A stretch of DNA of 64,000 bases from Beijerinckiaceae bacterium (GCA_030684835.1 JAUXWZ010000132.1:43361-107360); one strand, 5' to 3'; numbered from the stretch's first letter, positions 17,275-27,790 are shown. Translations and numbers: made by a program. Notes: generated by a model from the letters alone, not told the origin.

Positions 17275-18540
17275 TTAAAACAACCGCTCGCCGTCGTGGC
17301 CGCAAATGGTGATGCGGATCATCCGGCCCGGCTCCGCGCCCACGATTTTTGCGGGCGTGAAATCCTCGGCGCGGCCAATGCCGCCGCGCTCGGCCAGAAG
17401 CGTGAGCGTGCGCCCGATCTGCGCGTCCAGATGCTTGCGCAGGCGCTGCCCGCTCTTCTCACGCAACGCAGCAGCGCGGGCTTTCACGACGTGTCGGGCA
17501 AGCTGGGGCATGCGCGCGGCGGGCGTGCCGGTGCGCGGCGAGAACGGGAACACATGCAGATGCGTGAGCCCGCAATCATCAGCCAGCGCCAGCGTGCGCG
17601 CGAACATGTCTTCGGTCTCCGTCGGAAAACCGGCGATGAGATCCGCGCCGAACACGATATCAGGCCGGGCCGCGCGCAACCGCGCGCAGATCGCGATGGC
17701 CTCGTCTCGCGAATGACGGCGTTTCATGCGCTTGAGAATCATGTCGTCGCCAGATTGCAAAGACAGATGCAGATGCGGCATCAGCCGCGGCTCGTTCGAG
17801 AAGGCCTCGATGAGAGCTTCATCTGCCTCAATACAATCAATGGACGACAGGCGCAGCCGTTCGAGCTCTGGAACGAGTTTGAGAATCTGCTTCACGAGAC
17901 GTCCCAGCGAGGGCTGGCCCGGCAGATCGTGGCCCCATGAGGTCAAATCGACGCCGGTCAGCACCGCTTCCCGATAGCCGTTTGCGACCAGCTTGCGAAT
18001 TTGCGCGACGACGTCGCCCGCAGGCGCGGAGCGCGATGGCCCGCGACCGAACGGGATGATGCAGAACGTGCAGCGATGATCGCAGCCGTTCTGCACTTCC
18101 ACAAATGCGCGCGTGTGACCTTCAATCGAATCGACAGCTCCGGCGACAAAATGATGCGCCGTCTCCGGCAAGGCGAAAATATCGTTCACAATGGCCGCGC
18201 CATCGCGCGCAAATACATCCCACGCCGCAGGCTTCGCCTTGTCAGCATTGCCCATGACAGCGGCGACTTCCGGCATGGCGGCGAACGAATGTGGATCGAT
18301 CTGCGCCGCGCATCCTGTCACGACAATTCGAGCCTCGGGATGTTCGCGCCCCGCGCGGCGGATCGCCTGGCGCGCCTGACGCACCGCTTCCTGAGTCACG
18401 GCGCACGTATTGAATACGATGGTTTGCCCGGGCTGCGCCTCTTCGGCGGCGCGGCGAACGGCTTCCGATTCCACCGCGTTGAGGCGGCAGCCAAATGTGA
18501 CGACTTCGACGGCCCGCGCTGGCTTGCCGGACGTCGTCAC
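17275..18540 (-). CDS. mtaB: tRNA t6A37 methylthiotransferase MtaB
   Basis: MtaB is a radical-SAM enzyme that adds a methylthio group to N6-threonylcarbamoyl-adenosine at tRNA position 37. The 421-aa protein shows the N-terminal MTTase domain ([16 protein letters not shown], with Cys at about 17) and the radical SAM motif [16 protein letters not shown] (CxxxCxxC, about residues 155-170). The C-terminal TRAM-like stretch is short. The start overlaps the dapF stop by four bases. The t6A substrate itself depends on TsaD, also encoded in this window. Confidence 0.95.
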   Translation of the reverse strand: MTTSGKPARAVEVVTFGCRLNAVESEAVRRAAEEAQPGQTIVFNTCAVTQEAVRQARQAIRRAGREHPEARIVVTGCAAQIDPHSFAAMPEVAAVMGNADKAKPAAWDVFARDGAAIVNDIFALPETAHHFVAGAVDSIEGHTRAFVEVQNGCDHRCTFCIIPFGRGPSRSAPAGDVVAQIRKLVANGYREAVLTGVDLTSWGHDLPGQPSLGRLVKQILKLVPELERLRLSSIDCIEADEALIEAFSNEPRLMPHLHLSLQSGDDMILKRMKRRHSRDEAIAICARLRAARPDIVFGADLIAGFPTETEDMFARTLALADDCGLTHLHVFPFSPRTGTPAARMPQLARHVVKARAAALREKSGQRLRKHLDAQIGRTLTLLAERGGIGRAEDFTPAKIVGAEPGRMIRITICGHDGERLF

Positions 18541-19409
18541 GCCGACACATCCTCAAACAGCGAAGCGGCGAACCGGCCTTCAAATTCCAGAGCGACATCG
18601 CCTGTCATCAGCACGTGCGAGTCGCTTTCGCGCCATTCGATGAACAGCGTCCCGCCGGGCAGGTCGATGTCGGCTGCCCGGCCCGTGCGGCCGGTGCGCA
18701 CGGCGGCGACAAGGGTCGCGCAGGCGGCGGAGCCACACGCCTGGGTCACGCCAGCCCCACGCTCCCACACTCGCAGCAAGATGCGAACCCGTGCGTCAGA
18801 AGCCTCTGCCACCTGCGCCACGGAGATGTTTGCCCGCTCGGGAAACATCGCATTGTGCTCAAGCGCCGGGCCGATACGTGGAAGATCGACAGCCATAGCG
18901 TCGCTCACGAAGAAGACCGCGTGCGGATTTCCCATGTTCACCGCGCAGAACGGCCCGAGCGCGCCCGCCTCCGGCAATTCCACTGAACTGGTGTCGTCAA
19001 CTTCGCCTGCCAACGGAATTTCGCGCCAACCTAGACCCGGGGCTCCCATGTCCACGGTAAACCTCTGCGGGCCAACGCGCTGGCAGTCCAGCAGCCCCGC
19101 TTGCGTCTCCAGCGCAACGCGCTCGTCACCGCCCGCATGCGTCAAAGCCCACGCAACGCAGCGCGTGCCATTGCCACACGCGCCCGAGAGCGAGCCATCG
19201 TTGTTGAAAATGGTCATGAATGCGGCGGTTCCCGCCGTGCGCGGATCTGACAGAACCATCAATTGGTCGTAGGCGAGACCCTCGCCACGGGCGATTGCGC
19301 GCGCTTCAGCTGGCGTTACAGAGGCATTCGCGCCCCGCAGATCAAGGACGATGATCTCGTTGCCGATGCCGTTCATTTTGAGAAAAGCTCGCCCCGCCAA
19401 TCCGCTCAT
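18537..19409 (-). CDS. dapF: Diaminopimelate epimerase
   Basis: DapF converts LL- to meso-diaminopimelate for lysine and peptidoglycan synthesis in the cytoplasm. The 290-aa protein has both catalytic cysteines in their standard settings, [12 protein letters not shown] (about residues 76-87) and [14 protein letters not shown] (about 223-236), and the opening [14 protein letters not shown]. Four-base overlap with mtaB and the shared strand mark a dapF-mtaB operon, which is typical of Hyphomicrobiales. Confidence 0.97.
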   Translation of the reverse strand: MSGLAGRAFLKMNGIGNEIIVLDLRGANASVTPAEARAIARGEGLAYDQLMVLSDPRTAGTAAFMTIFNNDGSLSGACGNGTRCVAWALTHAGGDERVALETQAGLLDCQRVGPQRFTVDMGAPGLGWREIPLAGEVDDTSSVELPEAGALGPFCAVNMGNPHAVFFVSDAMAVDLPRIGPALEHNAMFPERANISVAQVAEASDARVRILLRVWERGAGVTQACGSAACATLVAAVRTGRTGRAADIDLPGGTLFIEWRESDSHVLMTGDVALEFEGRFAASLFEDVSA

Positions 19410-19601
19410 AGCCCAAACCTTTTGACCGCCGCATTGTTATATATGCGAGAATAGCGTTTCGCGCCAAAAGCCGGGGCCATGTGGCCAGCCTATCATCTTT
19501 CCGTGATCAGATTGGACGCCTTCACGACGGCGCTTTTTTGGTGGAATGGAAATTGAATGGTTGCGCGCAGCGATTCGCGGATTGCGCGGCAGGAGATAAA
19601 G

Positions 19602-20222
19602 ATGACCACGGTAAATGTCCCGGCTTGGCTCCGGTCCCTTTCGCGGCTCGGTCGATGCTGGACCGCAGCGGCCATGATGTGCCTTTTGCCGGCGTTTTCT
19701 CTGCCTGTCCTCGCGCAAACCGCCGCCCCAGCGCAAGAAGCAGCAACGGCAGCGGCAGTCACGAATTTGGTTGAGGTGGAGTCGCGTCCCGCCCTCACTT
19801 TCGACGGCCAGTCGAACTGGGATGACGCATACACATCCATTACCAACGGCTTCCAGCGCCTCAAGGCCGAAGTGGAGCGCGCCGGGCTGAAGCCAGCCGG
19901 CCGTCCAGTTGCAATGTTTCTATTTACCGATGACGCGGGTTTTCGCTTCCGCGCCATGCTCCCGCTTAGCGAGGCGCCCGTCGATCCGACGCTCGGCGCG
20001 GAGTTTGCGATGGGCAAGACGCCCGCCGGCCGCGCAGCGAAATTCGAGCACCGCGGCGCTTATGATGAAATTGACGCGACCTACGAGGCCATCACTGCAT
20101 GGCTTGATGACAAAAATCTCCTCGCCGAGGATTTCTTCGCCGAGGAATGGGTAGCCGAAGGTTCAAGCGCCGGGGATATCGAAACCGCAGTCGACGTCTA
20201 CGTCTTCGTCAAACCCAAATGA
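19602..20222 (+). CDS. Exported GyrI-like/effector-binding-domain protein
   Basis: A signal peptide (hydrophobic residues about 15-35, cleaved after VLAQ) precedes a spacer and a GyrI-like (BacT-type effector-binding) domain. The domain is recognised by GRPVAMFLFTDDAGFRFRAM, MGKTPAGRAAKFEHRGAYDEI and the final ETAVDVYVFVKP. These domains bind small amphipathic ligands and are usually cytoplasmic, fused to regulators, or haem/drug-binding. An exported stand-alone version is less common. The start at 19602 is set by AGGAG six bases upstream. About 206 aa. It converges with the MBL-fold gene four bases away. Confidence 0.78.
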   Translation: MTTVNVPAWLRSLSRLGRCWTAAAMMCLLPAFSLPVLAQTAAPAQEAATAAAVTNLVEVESRPALTFDGQSNWDDAYTSITNGFQRLKAEVERAGLKPAGRPVAMFLFTDDAGFRFRAMLPLSEAPVDPTLGAEFAMGKTPAGRAAKFEHRGAYDEIDATYEAITAWLDDKNLLAEDFFAEEWVAEGSSAGDIETAVDVYVFVKPK

Positions 20223-20225
20223 GGC

Positions 20226-21284
20226 TCATCCTTCGAGCGTCTGCCCGGGCCTGATCACCGCAAACCGATCATGCGTTAAGCCATCGCGATCAAGCGCCGC
20301 GCGCAATTTTTGCGGCGGCTCTTCGAGAGGTTCGTCGGTGAGCTGAAACGTTCCCCAATGATGCGCCATGGCGCGGTCGGCGCCGACGATCTGCATGATC
20401 TGCACGGATTCTTCAGGGTCCACATGCTGATCGCGCATGAACCATCGCGGCGCATAGGCGCCAATCGGCAGGATCGCGAGCCGAAAGCGGCCGTATGTGT
20501 CTTTCATTTGTTTGAAAAACGCGCCGTCGCCGAACCCCGTGTCACCCACGTGATAGATGTTACCCGATGGGGTCTCGATGACGAACGCGGTCCAGAGCGC
20601 CATGCGGCGGTCGAGCAAGCCGCGCGCGGACCAGTGATAGCAAGGCACGAAATTGACGAAGACGCCGCGCCCCACTTCAATGCGCGCGCCCCAGTCATGC
20701 GCTTCCGCGCGAATCGCCGCATCGTAATCGCTCATGATCGCGTCGTTGCCGAGCGGCGTGAGAAAACGTTTCGCCTTGCCGCGCGCCAGCGTCGACAGCG
20801 TCGCCACATCGAGGTGGTCGTAATGATTATGCGTCACCAGCACGGCGTCGAGCGAAGGCAGATCATCCAACGCCATCCCGGGATCATTGACGCGTTTGGG
20901 GCCGGCAAAAGTGACCGGGCTCGCGCGGTCCGCCCATACCGGATCAATGAGCAGATTGACGCCATGGGTCTGGATAAGAACGCTCGCGTGTCCAACGTAG
21001 GACACCCGCAAGGCGTCGCCATCGACGCGGGGCGGCGGAACGTCGCGATGGGGCGAGGGGAACGACGCGGGCCACTCAGCACGCTCGCCGCCAAAATGCC
21101 ACGCGAGTAAATCCATGCGGGACTTGTCGCGCGTGTTGCCGCCAAGATGAAAGCGCAGCCCATCGAAATGGGTGCTTTCAGGCCCATCGTAATAAGGGTT
21201 GCGTTGCGAGCGGTAACCGGCGACGCCGAGCGCGGCGACAGGCAGTGCAACGAGAGATCCAAAAAGGGCGCGACGACGGTTCAT
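20226..21284 (-). CDS. MBL-fold metal-dependent hydrolase (UlaG/NAPE-PLD-like), exported or membrane-anchored
   Basis: This metallo-beta-lactamase-fold hydrolase carries the metal site THNHYDHLD (HxHxDH, about residues 147-155), with later His/Asp in [10 protein letters not shown] and AHHWGTF. Closest in layout to the UlaG/NAPE-PLD-type branch, which cleaves phosphodiesters or lactones. The N-terminus [20 protein letters not shown] is basic then hydrophobic, so the enzyme is probably anchored in or exported across the inner membrane. The start at ATG 21284 is preferred; the track uses a GTG three codons upstream. The substrate is unknown. Confidence 0.85.
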   Translation of the reverse strand: MNRRRALFGSLVALPVAALGVAGYRSQRNPYYDGPESTHFDGLRFHLGGNTRDKSRMDLLAWHFGGERAEWPASFPSPHRDVPPPRVDGDALRVSYVGHASVLIQTHGVNLLIDPVWADRASPVTFAGPKRVNDPGMALDDLPSLDAVLVTHNHYDHLDVATLSTLARGKAKRFLTPLGNDAIMSDYDAAIRAEAHDWGARIEVGRGVFVNFVPCYHWSARGLLDRRMALWTAFVIETPSGNIYHVGDTGFGDGAFFKQMKDTYGRFRLAILPIGAYAPRWFMRDQHVDPEESVQIMQIVGADRAMAHHWGTFQLTDEPLEEPPQKLRAALDRDGLTHDRFAVIRPGQTLEG

Positions 21285-21381
21285 GCGCAGCACATGTGGT
21301 GGGATAGGAACCCCGTCAAGTCCGCACGATTGCCGCAGAGCCGTCGGCTGCTATGTAAAGACCGGAGCGATGGGTCGAGAA

Positions 21382-21702
21382 ATGGCGTGGATTTATCTGT
21401 TACTGGCGGGATTGTTTGAGATCGTGTGGGCCGTTGGGCTCAAGTACACGGAGGGCTTCACGCGATTGTGGCCGACCGTGGTGACGATTGCAGCGATTGT
21501 TGTCAGCATGGGGCTATTGGGACTCGCGGTCAAAGACCTGCCCATCGGAACAGCCTACGCCATCTGGACGGGAATTGGCGCCGTCGGCGCCGCCATCCTC
21601 GGCATCGTCCTGTTCGCAGAACCCGCCACCGCGTTGCGCATCGCATCCATCGGATTGATTGTTGCGGGTGTTATCGGCCTTAAGCTCGCGACATCGTCCT
21701 AA
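21382..21702 (+). CDS. sugE: SMR-family guanidinium exporter (Gdx/SugE)
   Basis: This is a four-helix small multidrug resistance transporter of 106 aa that works as an antiparallel dimer in the inner membrane. Sequence features place it in the Gdx/SugE subtype, which exports guanidinium, rather than EmrE/Qac: [15 protein letters not shown] with the essential Glu in helix 1, and [21 protein letters not shown]. The start [10 protein letters not shown] matches E. coli SugE. The track begins earlier at 21283. Upstream I find no convincing guanidine riboswitch. The last four bases overlap the ccmG stop region on the other strand. Confidence 0.92.
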   Translation: MAWIYLLLAGLFEIVWAVGLKYTEGFTRLWPTVVTIAAIVVSMGLLGLAVKDLPIGTAYAIWTGIGAVGAAILGIVLFAEPATALRIASIGLIVAGVIGLKLATSS

Positions 21703-22286
21703 AGCAACGCGGCTTCGATGGCGGGCATAAGCCTGTCGCGCAAACCCTGTTCGCTGATCGGGCCAACGAACTTGTAGGCGATCGTGCCATCGCCCTTGAC
21801 GACGAAAGTTTCCGGCACGCCGTAAACGCCCCATTCCACACCGGCGCGCCCGCTGCGATCCACGCCGATGAGCGCATAGGGATTGCCCAGCCCCTTCAGG
21901 AACCGCAGCGACTGATCGGGCTCGTCCTTGTACGCGAGGCCGGCAATGCGCACGCCCCTGGATTTCAAGCCTTCATCCGCGGCGAGTTTCATCAGGTAGG
22001 GATGCTCGTCTCTGCACGGGCCACACCAGCTCGCGAAGATATTGACGACGGTGACGGAGCCCTTGCGCAAGTCCTCGCCGGTGAACCCGGGCAAGCCCGC
22101 CCCCGGCAATTCCGGCAGCGCGAATTGCGGCGCAGGACGACCGATGAGGGCAGACGGAAGCCGCTGCGTATCAGCGCCAAGTTGAACGTAGAACAACGCA
22201 GCGAGGCAAAGAAATGCGGCGAGCGGGATCAACGCAAAAAGCAGCTTGCGGCGCTGGCTTCGTTCGCCCTGCGTTGTCTCGCTCAT
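21699..22286 (-). CDS. ccmG: Cytochrome c biogenesis thiol:disulfide reductase CcmG (DsbE)
   Basis: CcmG is a membrane-tethered periplasmic thioredoxin that keeps apocytochrome c haem-binding cysteines reduced. The 195-aa protein has an N-terminal transmembrane anchor ([20 protein letters not shown]) and the active site [12 protein letters not shown] (about residues 86-97). Also present are the family's [19 protein letters not shown] and [15 protein letters not shown]. It is the last gene of ccmC-ccmD-ccmG and its start overlaps the ccmD stop by four bases. Confidence 0.95.
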   Translation of the reverse strand: MSETTQGERSQRRKLLFALIPLAAFLCLAALFYVQLGADTQRLPSALIGRPAPQFALPELPGAGLPGFTGEDLRKGSVTVVNIFASWCGPCRDEHPYLMKLAADEGLKSRGVRIAGLAYKDEPDQSLRFLKGLGNPYALIGVDRSGRAGVEWGVYGVPETFVVKGDGTIAYKFVGPISEQGLRDRLMPAIEAALL

Positions 22287-22435
22287 GGCGCGCTGTCCTC
22301 CTCGCGCCGGGGCAATTTGTCGAGCGCCTGACGAAGCCGTCGATAGTCGAGAAGCGTCCAGGCAATGAGTCCGCCAACCACGATCGCCGTCACGCCGTAA
22401 GACGCCAGTATGAAAGCAAAGTGCGGATCGCTCAT
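22283..22435 (-). CDS. ccmD: Haem exporter accessory protein CcmD
   Basis: CcmD is a tiny membrane protein that releases holo-CcmE from the CcmABC complex. The 50-aa product (start MSDPHFAFILASYGVTAIVV) has one membrane helix followed by the conserved DYRRLRQAL and a charged tail. The ORF track extends it upstream without support. The position between ccmC and ccmG and the overlap with ccmG support the call. Confidence 0.9.
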   Translation of the reverse strand: MSDPHFAFILASYGVTAIVVGGLIAWTLLDYRRLRQALDKLPRREEDSAP

Positions 22436-22445
22436 GCGCGCGCGC

Positions 22446-23210
22446 TCACGACGCCTGCCGCACGATAGTCGCGCGCGGCGTGTGTTGCGCGCCGTCATCG
22501 GTGGCCAGAATCGCCATTCGACGCAAGCGCCTGCGCAGGATTTCGTTGCGCGTGCCCATCAGATGCAACGTGATGAAAAGGAACGTCATGCCCAAAGCCA
22601 TGACAAGCAATGGCCACAACATGGTCGGGTGAATCGTGGGCCCCGAAAGCCGAAACACGGACGCCGGCTGGTGCAGCGTATTCCACCAGTCCACCGAAAA
22701 CTTGATGATCGGCAGATTGATGACGCCGACCAGTGTGAGAATGGCTGCCGCGCGACCCGCTTTCGCCGGCTCCTCAACGGTGCGCCACAACGCGATCAAT
22801 CCCAGATAAATCAGAAAGAGGACAAGCACGGACGTCAGCCGTGCGTCCCAGACCCACCATGTGCCCCACATCGGCTTGCCCCACAGCGAGCCGGTAACCA
22901 GACACACAAACGTGAATGCGGCGCCCAACGGGGCGGCGGCCTTCTGCGCGGCGTCCGCTAACGGATGCCGCCACACAAGAGTGCCAAGCGCGGAAAGGGC
23001 CATCGTCGCGTAGCAGAACATGGCAAGCCACGCCGCGGGCACGTGGATGTACATGATCCGCACGGTATAGCCCTGCTGATAATCCGCAGGAGACATGAAA
23101 AAGGTCTGGTACAGCCCGACGGCAATGAGAATTGCGGCCAGTCCCGCCGTCCACGGAATGACGGCGGCGGCGAAGCGGAGGAAGTTGGCCGGGTTCGCGT
23201 AGCGCAGCAT
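22446..23210 (-). CDS. ccmC: Haem exporter permease CcmC
   Basis: CcmC is the inner-membrane protein that presents haem to CcmE in cytochrome c maturation system I. The 254-aa protein has six hydrophobic segments and the diagnostic tryptophan-rich haem-handling motif WGKPMWGTWWVWDARLTS (about residues 131-148), with conserved histidines in MYIHVPAAWL and LHQPAS. ccmA and ccmB, which normally precede ccmC in Hyphomicrobiales, are not here: the next gene upstream is gpsA. Confidence 0.96.
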   Translation of the reverse strand: MLRYANPANFLRFAAAVIPWTAGLAAILIAVGLYQTFFMSPADYQQGYTVRIMYIHVPAAWLAMFCYATMALSALGTLVWRHPLADAAQKAAAPLGAAFTFVCLVTGSLWGKPMWGTWWVWDARLTSVLVLFLIYLGLIALWRTVEEPAKAGRAAAILTLVGVINLPIIKFSVDWWNTLHQPASVFRLSGPTIHPTMLWPLLVMALGMTFLFITLHLMGTRNEILRRRLRRMAILATDDGAQHTPRATIVRQAS

Positions 23211-23289
23211 CGCATCGATTTAGGGCAAATTGCCTGCGAGAGGAAGCGCCACTGATACCGCTATTGGCCGCAGGCCAAGCGTTGCGCGA

Positions 23290-24276
23290 TCAGGCCTCGG
23301 ATTTTGGCGGGCGGGCAAGCAGCGAAACAACGGCTTCTTTCGCGGTCAGGCTACCCTCGAGCACAGCAGCAACCGCCTCCGCGATCGGCATTTCCACATC
23401 GCGCTCGCGCGCCATTTCCACCAGCGCGGAAGCCGTAAAGGCGCCTTCGGCCAGCTTCGCAGGCGCAGGCTCGCCCCGCCCAAGCGCGTGACCAAGCGCG
23501 AAATTGCGCGACTGAAGCGACCCGCAGGTGAGCACAAGATCGCCCAGCCCGGACAAACCCATCAAAGTTTCATCGCGGCCGCCCCAGGCGCGCGCGAAGC
23601 GGAGCAACTCGGCAAACCCGCGCGCGACAAGCGCAGCCTGCGCGCTGGCGCCAAGGCCGATTCCAGTCGCCACGCCGCACGCGATGGCCAGCACGTTCTT
23701 GGCCGCTCCGCCAATCTCGACGCCACGCAGGTCTGTGGAGTGATAAAGCCGGAAGGTGTTCGTCGCGAGCGCCGCGCCAAGTGTGCGCGCCAGCGTCTCG
23801 TCTTCAGCGGCGATGGTGACGGCGGTTGGCAGACCGCGCGCCACATCGTCGGCAAATGAGGGGCCGGACAAGCTCGCAACCGGATGGCCGGTCGCAGCTT
23901 CGCGAACCGCATCGCTCAAAAACGCATGCGTGCCCCGCTCCACGCCCTTGGCGCAGATCACCAGCGGAACACCGGGCGCGAGGGTGCGCGCAAGTTCGGC
24001 GGCGACGGCGCGGGTGGATTGCGCGGGCGCAACGAGGAGAATGGCGTCAACAAAAGTCAGAGCGGACAAATCGGAGGTCGGGGTCACGCCCGCCTCGATC
24101 GCCACGCCGGGCAGGCGTTTGGCGTTGGCGCCCGTCGAAACCATGTGCGCCGCCTGCGCCGGGTCCCGGGCCCACAGCACGACATCGCGGCCCGCGCGGG
24201 CCGCCACATTGGCCAGCGCCGTGCCCCATGCGCCCGCGCCAACGACGCCAATCTTCGCAAACACCGGTTCAGTCAT
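23290..24276 (-). CDS. gpsA: Glycerol-3-phosphate dehydrogenase [NAD(P)+]
   Basis: GpsA reduces dihydroxyacetone phosphate to sn-glycerol-3-phosphate for phospholipid synthesis. The 328-aa protein opens with the Rossmann motif [16 protein letters not shown] and carries [16 protein letters not shown], the catalytic-Lys region ([19 protein letters not shown]) and [14 protein letters not shown]. Its start overlaps the end of the phospholipase-D-like gene by eight bases, so tsaD, the PLD-like gene and gpsA form one overlapping transcription unit. Confidence 0.97.
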   Translation of the reverse strand: MTEPVFAKIGVVGAGAWGTALANVAARAGRDVVLWARDPAQAAHMVSTGANAKRLPGVAIEAGVTPTSDLSALTFVDAILLVAPAQSTRAVAAELARTLAPGVPLVICAKGVERGTHAFLSDAVREAATGHPVASLSGPSFADDVARGLPTAVTIAAEDETLARTLGAALATNTFRLYHSTDLRGVEIGGAAKNVLAIACGVATGIGLGASAQAALVARGFAELLRFARAWGGRDETLMGLSGLGDLVLTCGSLQSRNFALGHALGRGEPAPAKLAEGAFTASALVEMARERDVEMPIAEAVAAVLEGSLTAKEAVVSLLARPPKSEA

Positions 24277-24907
24277 TCGCCGCTCCCTGACGTGACTTCT
24301 GGGCGCCCAGCGGCGTATCGCCGCGCCACACGAGGTTGTCTCGCCGCGACCAAAAATCCTCGAAGTCGCGCAAGAAACGCGCGACGGCGTCCTGCGCTTC
24401 GATCACGACAATATCGTTCTCCTGCCGCTGCAAACCAGCGATGGAGAAATTGGCTGATCCCGTGCGCAGCACGCGGCGGTCCACCTGATACGCCTTGAGG
24501 TGCATGATGTGGTCGCCGCGTTTGACCCGCACCGAAATGCCCGGCGTACGCGCCAGCGCCATCAACCGCTCGGCCGCGCGCCCCGCCTGAGGCGGCTGAT
24601 CGGGATCGAGATAAAGCCGCACCCGCACGCCGCGTCTGGCGGCCGCCATCAGCGCATCCGTGACCGCGCCGTTGGTGAGCACATAGGCCGCCATGTCGAT
24701 ACTCACCCGCGCGCGGGCAATCATATCCGTATCGACCTGCTGCAGATTGTCCTTCGGGCCATAGAACATACGCACGCCTGCGATAATCCGCTCGCCGTCC
24801 AACGGACCTTTCGCCTGCGTCGGCGCGTAGCCGACAAACGCCGCGATGAGCCCAGCCCTCCAGGCCAGGGCGCGAAGCCGCGACGCGACGCGCAAAAGCA
24901 CGCTCAC
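24269..24907 (-). CDS. Exported phospholipase-D-like (single HKD) nuclease-type protein
   Basis: This 212-aa protein has one HKD motif, HLKAYQVD (HxKx4D) followed by [16 protein letters not shown]. That is the layout of the small Nuc/Bfil-type PLD endonucleases, which dimerise to build one active site. A basic-then-hydrophobic N-terminus ending near PTQAKG suggests export. The GTG start overlaps the tsaD stop (GTGA) and the end overlaps gpsA by eight bases, so expression is probably coupled to two housekeeping genes. The substrate could be nucleic acid or phospholipid; the sequence favours the nuclease-like subgroup. Confidence 0.82.
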   Translation of the reverse strand: MSVLLRVASRLRALAWRAGLIAAFVGYAPTQAKGPLDGERIIAGVRMFYGPKDNLQQVDTDMIARARVSIDMAAYVLTNGAVTDALMAAARRGVRVRLYLDPDQPPQAGRAAERLMALARTPGISVRVKRGDHIMHLKAYQVDRRVLRTGSANFSIAGLQRQENDIVVIEAQDAVARFLRDFEDFWSRRDNLVWRGDTPLGAQKSRQGAAND

Positions 24908-25962
24908 GCCTTGCCATGGTGCGCGCGGTCCGGGTTTTGGTCGAGCGGCCAGCGCGGACGCGGCGCAAAGTCGAATCCATCAGTCAGGCCCAGCCGCTGC
25001 CGCTCAATGCCTGTCCACGCGATCATCGCCCCATTGTCGGTGCAGAGCGCGGGCGGCGGCGTGATCAGCTTGAGGCCGGCCCCGGATGCAAAGCGCGACA
25101 GGCCGCGCCTTATGGCGTCGTTCGCGGCGACCCCGCCGGCCACCACGAGCGCGGACGGATAACCGACTTTCTCGCGAAAGACGCGCAAGCCCGCACGGCA
25201 ACGGTCCTCAATCACATCGACGATGGCGGCCTGAAACGACGCACAGAGATCGTCAACGTCGGTGTTTGTCAGGGGCGATGTGCGCTCAGCCGCCAGCCGC
25301 ACCGCAGTTTTGAGCCCCGAGAGAGAAAAGTCAGGCGCCGGTCGGCCATGCATGGGACGGGGCAGCGCGAACCGGGCGCCGTTTCCATGATGCGCGCGCA
25401 ACTCCACCTGCGGGCCGCCGGGATAAGGCAGGCCCAGCAGTTTCGCGACCTTGTCGAAAGCCTCGCCAACCGCGTCGTCCACCGTCGACCCGATGCGCAG
25501 GTAATCGTTGACGCCGCGCACGGCGACAAGCTGCGTGTGCCCGCCAGAGACCAGCAAAAGGAGATAGGGAAACTCGATATTGTCGGTCATTCGCGCCGTG
25601 AGCGCGTGCGCTTCCAGATGATTGACCGCTACAAATGGCTTCCTCGCGACCAGCGCCAGAGTCTTGCCCGCCGTCAGCCCGACCATGACCCCGCCAATCA
25701 ACCCCGGCCCCGCTGCGGCGGCGATCCCGTCGAGGTCTGCAAGCCTGACGTTGGCATTCCGCAGAGCCGCGCGCACGATGTCATCGAGACGCTCCACATG
25801 GGCCCGCGCCGCGATTTCCGGGACGACGCCGCCAAAGGGCGCGTGTTCGCTGATCTGACTGTAGATTTCGTTCGACAGAATCTCGCCGCCGCCGCCCGGC
25901 CGCAGGGCCACGACGGCCGCCGCCGTTTCATCGCAGGTGGTCTCGATTCCCAGAACGCGCAT
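24904..25962 (-). CDS. tsaD: tRNA N6-adenosine threonylcarbamoyltransferase TsaD
   Basis: TsaD transfers the threonylcarbamoyl group to A37 of ANN-decoding tRNAs, together with TsaB, TsaE and TsaC. The protein is 352 aa. The N-terminus [18 protein letters not shown], the iron-site histidine motif [11 protein letters not shown] (about residues 110-120), and the ATP-binding [11 protein letters not shown] and [13 protein letters not shown] are all intact. The track start at 26100 adds unsupported residues; ATG 25962 gives the universal N-terminus. It is divergent from hemC, as in other alphaproteobacteria. Confidence 0.97.
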   Translation of the reverse strand: MRVLGIETTCDETAAAVVALRPGGGGEILSNEIYSQISEHAPFGGVVPEIAARAHVERLDDIVRAALRNANVRLADLDGIAAAAGPGLIGGVMVGLTAGKTLALVARKPFVAVNHLEAHALTARMTDNIEFPYLLLLVSGGHTQLVAVRGVNDYLRIGSTVDDAVGEAFDKVAKLLGLPYPGGPQVELRAHHGNGARFALPRPMHGRPAPDFSLSGLKTAVRLAAERTSPLTNTDVDDLCASFQAAIVDVIEDRCRAGLRVFREKVGYPSALVVAGGVAANDAIRRGLSRFASGAGLKLITPPPALCTDNGAMIAWTGIERQRLGLTDGFDFAPRPRWPLDQNPDRAHHGKA

Positions 25963-26039
25963 GTGCAGCTTGTAGTCTTTCTCTACTTGGCGCGAAACCC
26001 TATAGTCCGGCCCCGCGATAAAGGACGCCCGAGGGCACG

Positions 26040-26978
26040 ATGGCCGAATATTGGTTGAGAATTGGCACACGTGGCAGCCCGCTGGCGCTGGCGCAGACAC
26101 GCCAAACCCGCAGATTGCTCGCTGCTGCGCACGGGATCGACGAGGAAGCCCTCGAGATCGTGGTGATTCGCACTACGGGCGACATGATCCAGGATCGGGC
26201 CCTCTCGGAGGCCGGCGGCAAAGGCCTGTTCACCAAGGAGCTGGACGCAGCGATGCTGGAGGGCCGCATCGACATCGCGGTCCATTCGTCCAAAGATTTG
26301 CCGACCCTCATGCCCGCAGGCATCGTCGTGGCGGGTTACCTTGCGCGTGAAGACGTGCGCGACGTGCTGATTTCCGCCGGTCCGCGCTCCATCGCCGACT
26401 TGCCCAGAGGCGCTAATGTTGGCACCGCCTCGCTGCGGCGCGGCGCGCAGGTGAGGCGCCTGCGCCCGGACGTGACGATTTCGCTCCTGCGCGGCAATGT
26501 CGAGACGCGGTTGAGGAAAGTGGAGGCGGGCGAGTTTGACGCCAGCCTTCTGGCGCTCGCCGGCCTCAAACGCCTCGGCCTCGCCGACCGCGCAGCGGCG
26601 ATCCTCGACGTGGACGATTTTCTCCCCGCCGTCGGCCAGGGAGCGGTGGCCGTCACGGCTCGCCCGGACGATGCGCGCACGCTTGATGCGCTCGCGCCGA
26701 TTCTCGATGCGGACACCGCCGATTGCGTGACGGCGGAGCGCGCTTTCCTGCGCGTGCTGGAAGGCTCCTGTCGGACGCCCATCGCCGGCCTTGCTCGTGT
26801 GAGCGGCGACCGGCTGTCCTTCAAGGGCATGATCCTGAAGCCCGACGGCTCGGACTGGCGCGAAGTGGCCGACGCAGCGCCGCGCGACCAAGCGCACGCG
26901 ATGGGCGAGCGCGCTGGCCAGGCCCTTAAGGACGTCACACCGCCGGGTTTTCTGCCGGTCGAACCCGCGCACGGCTGA
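26040..26978 (+). CDS. hemC: Hydroxymethylbilane synthase (porphobilinogen deaminase)
   Basis: HemC polymerises four porphobilinogens into hydroxymethylbilane in haem, cobalamin and chlorophyll synthesis. The 312-aa protein shows [15 protein letters not shown], the substrate-binding [14 protein letters not shown] and [15 protein letters not shown], and the dipyrromethane cofactor cysteine in [12 protein letters not shown] (about residues 241-252). The stop overlaps the hemD start (TGATG), so the two are co-translated. Confidence 0.97.
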   Translation: MAEYWLRIGTRGSPLALAQTRQTRRLLAAAHGIDEEALEIVVIRTTGDMIQDRALSEAGGKGLFTKELDAAMLEGRIDIAVHSSKDLPTLMPAGIVVAGYLAREDVRDVLISAGPRSIADLPRGANVGTASLRRGAQVRRLRPDVTISLLRGNVETRLRKVEAGEFDASLLALAGLKRLGLADRAAAILDVDDFLPAVGQGAVAVTARPDDARTLDALAPILDADTADCVTAERAFLRVLEGSCRTPIAGLARVSGDRLSFKGMILKPDGSDWREVADAAPRDQAHAMGERAGQALKDVTPPGFLPVEPAHG

Positions 26979-27676
26979 TGCGCGTTCTCGTGCTGCGGCC
27001 CGATGACGAAGGAAAGCGCACGGCGGCGCGGCTCGCCGCGCTCGGTCATGAGGCGATTTCATCGCCGGTCATGGAAACCATGGCGACGAACGCGCCCGCG
27101 CCCGCAGGAGTCTTCGACGCCGTCATCGCCACAAGCGCACAGGCGTTTCGCTTCATAGACGCAGGCGCACTCGCGCCGTTCCTGCGCCTTCCGTTGCTGT
27201 GCGTTGGAGCCCGCACAGCGCAGGCCGCGCGCAAGACAGGCTTTGGCGACATCGTGATTGAAGCGCCAGACGCCGCCGCCCTGGCCGAAAGCATCGCGAG
27301 CCAGTCAAGCGCGCGACGCCTGCTTTACCTCGCGGGGCGTGATCGCAAGCCTGATCTCGAACAAGCCCTCGCCGCCGCCAATTTCATGATAGCGCCATGG
27401 GTCGTGTATGAGGCGCGCGCCCTCGAAGCCTTGCGCGAAGAGGCGATCCTGAGCCTGCGCGCAGGCAAGGTGGACGCGGTGTTGCACTTCTCGCGTCGCA
27501 GCGCGGTGATCTTCTGCGCATGCATTGTGAAAGCCGCGCTCCAGGACGAAGCGCGCGCGCTGTTGCACGTGGCGATTTCCGCGGACGCGGCCAAAGGACT
27601 TCAGCAGCTTGCCCCTGCGCGCGTGCGCATCGCCGCCGCGCCGGACGAAGCGCATATGCTTGATGAGCTTGGCTAG
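26978..27676 (+). CDS. hemD: Uroporphyrinogen-III synthase
   Basis: HemD closes and inverts ring D of hydroxymethylbilane to give uroporphyrinogen III. This family is poorly conserved; the call rests on the 232-aa length, the opening [21 protein letters not shown], the two-domain layout with YLAGRDRKPDL near the middle, and the one-base overlap with hemC. The mitofilin-like gene that often follows hemD in Hyphomicrobiales is missing, and a Bug receptor gene follows instead. Confidence 0.88.
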   Translation: MRVLVLRPDDEGKRTAARLAALGHEAISSPVMETMATNAPAPAGVFDAVIATSAQAFRFIDAGALAPFLRLPLLCVGARTAQAARKTGFGDIVIEAPDAAALAESIASQSSARRLLYLAGRDRKPDLEQALAAANFMIAPWVVYEARALEALREEAILSLRAGKVDAVLHFSRRSAVIFCACIVKAALQDEARALLHVAISADAAKGLQQLAPARVRIAAAPDEAHMLDELG

Positions 27677-27790
27677 GCCGCACTGTTCGCGCTCGCGCAT
27701 TTCGGTTAGAAGTGGTGAGTCCGCGCCCGCCAGACGGCGCGACCCTACAGGTGGGAATAAGACGACCTCGCGTCGTCACAAGGAGGGAAC

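Noticed and set aside
21294-21381. Possible guanidine riboswitch upstream of sugE
   Set aside because: Riboswitches often control Gdx exporters, so I looked for ACGR-looped twin hairpins and the ykkC core. Only weak partial matches (GCACGATTGC, AGCCGTCGGCT) were seen, with wrong loops and spacing.
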